Below are positions 62,626-64,000 of a DNA stretch of 64,000 nucleotides, piece after piece (within the stretch, counting starts at the first letter, position 1; each line of letters begins with the position of its first letter). The stretch comes from Tolypothrix brevis GSE-NOS-MK-07-07A. GTDB lineage: Bacteria; Cyanobacteriota; Cyanobacteriia; Cyanobacteriales; Nostocaceae. Below the pieces are notes generated by a model, which worked only from the letters and a program-made list of their open reading frames with translations, was not told where the DNA came from and did not search any database. Both the position numbers and the translations under genes were made by a program. Location: positions 62,001 to 126,000 of the forward strand of contig JAHHIJ010000010.1 in the NCBI GenBank assembly GCA_019358985.1, written 5' to 3'.

Positions 62626-63444
62626 CTAAATTGCTGTATCTTCACCTTGGGAATTATCACTCTTAAACGCTTGTGCAGCCTTTCTTACTGCCTCAACATC
62701 CAAGCTTAATCTTTCGGCTATCTGTTCGACAGTCAAGCCCAATTCCAATAACAGGGGTACTGTTTCTAGTTTGCCCTCTACTTTAGCATCTTCTGCGACT
62801 TCTCGAAAATACCTTGTTTGCTTTAACTCACTTAATCCAAACATAGCTTCTATCTCCTCGCGGCTTAAGCTGGTAAATTTATAAACCAATATCGTCTCTA
62901 TCAATTCTAAAACTTTCTGCCTGAGGGCAACATCTTCAAGTTCTTGCTGTGCTTTTTGAAGTAATTGTCTAGCTTGTTCATTAGCCGTCGCTTCCTCCTC
63001 AACCACTAATTGCACTATTCCTAAACCAAGGGACGTATTTGCTGTTTCTTCTAATTCATCTAAGTATACAAACTTAACTTGCTGACTCATCAGCAATCCC
63101 CTATACTGCATCGGTACACCTGGATCTAAACTTCGTTTGGCAAACACTGCTACTGCATACCAATCTTGAATCGGTTGGTATTGATTTAGGTAAACGAAGT
63201 TTTCGGCAAAAAATCGCCAATAAAAATTGGTTTTGGGTTGAAACTGAACTTCTACAAAGTAGATGGGTTGTTCAGGAAAATCCGCTAAAGGTAAAAACAA
63301 ACCATCGAAGCGAAATGCTAGTTCTTTGATTTCAGCAGATGCAAACTGATAAGCTTCTGCTTCAGTAGCAGATTGACCGATGAGTTCAAAGAGAATACCA
63401 GGTAAAGTTTGGAAAAGTTGATAAAATATTGTGTCAGTTTTCAC
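62626..63444 (-). CDS. DUF2887 / Rpn-family putative nuclease
   Basis: The 272-residue protein belongs to the PD-(D/E)XK-like DUF2887 group related to Rpn (PDDEXK transposase-like) proteins. The N-terminus begins MKTDTIFYQLFQTLPGILFEL and shows Asp47 (FRFDG), then Glu65-x-Gln67 (VEVQ) and Lys71 as likely catalytic residues. The C-terminal part carries helices such as EEIEAMFGLSELKQTRYFRE and VEQIAERLSLDVEAV. Rpn proteins promote RecA-independent recombination. These genes occur in many copies in cyanobacteria. A GCGATCGC-rich spacer separates it from the Doc pair. Confidence 0.88.
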   Translation of the reverse strand: MKTDTIFYQLFQTLPGILFELIGQSATEAEAYQFASAEIKELAFRFDGLFLPLADFPEQPIYFVEVQFQPKTNFYWRFFAENFVYLNQYQPIQDWYAVAVFAKRSLDPGVPMQYRGLLMSQQVKFVYLDELEETANTSLGLGIVQLVVEEEATANEQARQLLQKAQQELEDVALRQKVLELIETILVYKFTSLSREEIEAMFGLSELKQTRYFREVAEDAKVEGKLETVPLLLELGLTVEQIAERLSLDVEAVRKAAQAFKSDNSQGEDTAI

Positions 63445-63560
63445 AGGTTTTATTTTTGAAATTCAAAATATTTTGAGTTATGACTGGCATCAATACTATT
63501 GAATGTAGCTGTAATGTTGTCAAGTCGCTTGCCTCCAATCCAAAAAAGGTCATCAGGTAG

Positions 63561-63671
63561 ATACAGCAGATTTTAGGTAAATGAAGTACATATATATAAA
63601 ACCCAAAGCCTTGTAGAGACGTAGCAGTGCTACGTCTTTACGTGTATTCGATGAAAACGCAATCTGCTGTA
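63561..63671. mobile_element. 111-bp palindromic element with ATACAGCAGATT end and internal palindrome
   Basis: ATACAGCAGATT (63561) and AATCTGCTGTA (to 63671) are the ends. A TTGTAGAGACG...CGTCTTTACG palindrome (about 63611-63642) sits in the centre. It is a longer relative of the 78-bp element at 45704-45781. Confidence 0.7.
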
Positions 63672-63938
63672 AGTTTATGCATTTTCCATTAAATGTGTTG
63701 ATGTTGAGAAAAGTTTATAATTGTTAATTAAAAAATACAGTTTTAAATCGCATAATATGCATTAGCTAGCTCGGAAGTAAGAAATTTCTTTTTTAGGCGA
63801 ATACAGTTTCGTTGCAACAATTATGTGATGACAATCACTGATGCCCTTGATTAAGATCGTCTTCCAAAAACGGGTAAACCAGCATAATTACATATAACTG
63901 AACTCTAGCCGAGTCATTAATAGGGAACACACTAATTG

Positions 63939-63972
63939 CCGACAGCCTTTTGAAGAAGTCTGTCGGTTTTTT
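63939..63972 (+). terminator. Rho-independent terminator-like hairpin, possible small RNA end
   Basis: CCGACAG (63939-63945), a 14-nt loop and CTGTCGG (63960-63966) are followed by six T. This is a classical terminator in the plus direction, yet there is no plus-strand gene upstream for several kb, so it may end a small untranslated RNA or an antisense transcript. Confidence 0.6.
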
Positions 63973-64000
63973 CTTGGCTCGTAGTTTGTAGTGAGCGGTT

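Larger units (their letters stand above)
63445..64000. other. Right-edge intergenic region
   Basis: No gene is seen up to the window end. It holds the ATACAGCAGATT-type element (63561-63671), a terminator-like hairpin (63939-63972) and, in the last bases, GTAGTGAGCGGTT, the start of the repeat also present near 15350. Confidence 0.5.

Noticed and set aside
63939-63972. Yfr1 small RNA
   Set aside because: The terminator and preceding GGGAACACAC look similar, but the conserved unpaired CUCCUCACAC motif of Yfr1 is missing.

Overview
The window looks like chromosomal DNA of a filamentous, probably heterocyst-forming cyanobacterium (Nostoc/Calothrix/Tolypothrix-like). The grounds are the many GCGATCGC (HIP1) octamers, cyanobacterial gene families (DUF3038/DUF4335, DUF6887/DUF6888, DUF1400 hydrolase, a CyaC-type adenylate cyclase, an FHA-fused penicillin-binding protein, Anabaena-type glutathione reductase) and very frequent small palindromic intergenic repeats. 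The taxonomic call is inference; there is no rRNA in the window.

Layout. 1-7.4 kb is accessory. A minus-strand RiPP cassette of lasso-peptide type (PqqD-like leader-binding protein, B2 transglutaminase-like protease, asparagine-synthetase-like cyclase running off the left edge) is followed by a repeat-rich gap, tRNA-Gln(UUG) and an IS607-type element (serine recombinase plus a TnpB-like protein with a stop at codon 3). 7.4-24 kb holds a Wzc-like tyrosine autokinase, conserved cyanobacterial proteins, a radical SAM enzyme, a SpoIID-like protein, tpiA, folP, a stomatin-like protein, the DUF6887/DUF6888 pair and a DUF1400 hydrolase. 24-37 kb holds a STAND (NB-ARC) protein, gor, a YqiA-like esterase, hisC, a GNAT protein and the 1191-residue cyaC. 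37-46 kb holds a TonB-like protein with a 48-bp repeat array, tRNA-Gly(UCC), a PatG-like protein whose subtilisin core is missing, and the pstS-pstC-pstA-pstB phosphate operon with a candidate Pho box. 46-64 kb holds an acyltransferase, bioY, lspA, a Thr/Pro repeat protein, the FHA-PBP, DUF4335/DUF3038, apt, an ABC permease, purF, purL, a Doc toxin-antitoxin pair and a DUF2887/Rpn-type nuclease.

Functional links. The four pst genes form one high-affinity phosphate uptake system. purF, purL and apt act in purine synthesis and salvage. The lasso-type genes are tightly coupled (26-nt and ATGA overlaps) and should act as one maturation machine, but I find no precursor peptide in the window. A second RiPP-related gene, the PatG-like protein, stands alone.

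The most unusual signals are the lasso-type cassette without a visible substrate, the TnpB-like protein lacking the zinc finger and third acidic RuvC residue, in-frame insertions of intergenic-type low-complexity DNA inside cyaC and purL, a fixed-length (92-93 bp) MITE family, a family of short palindromes with conserved outer arms but interchangeable centres (one supplies the purL stop codon), and the core-less PatG-like protein.
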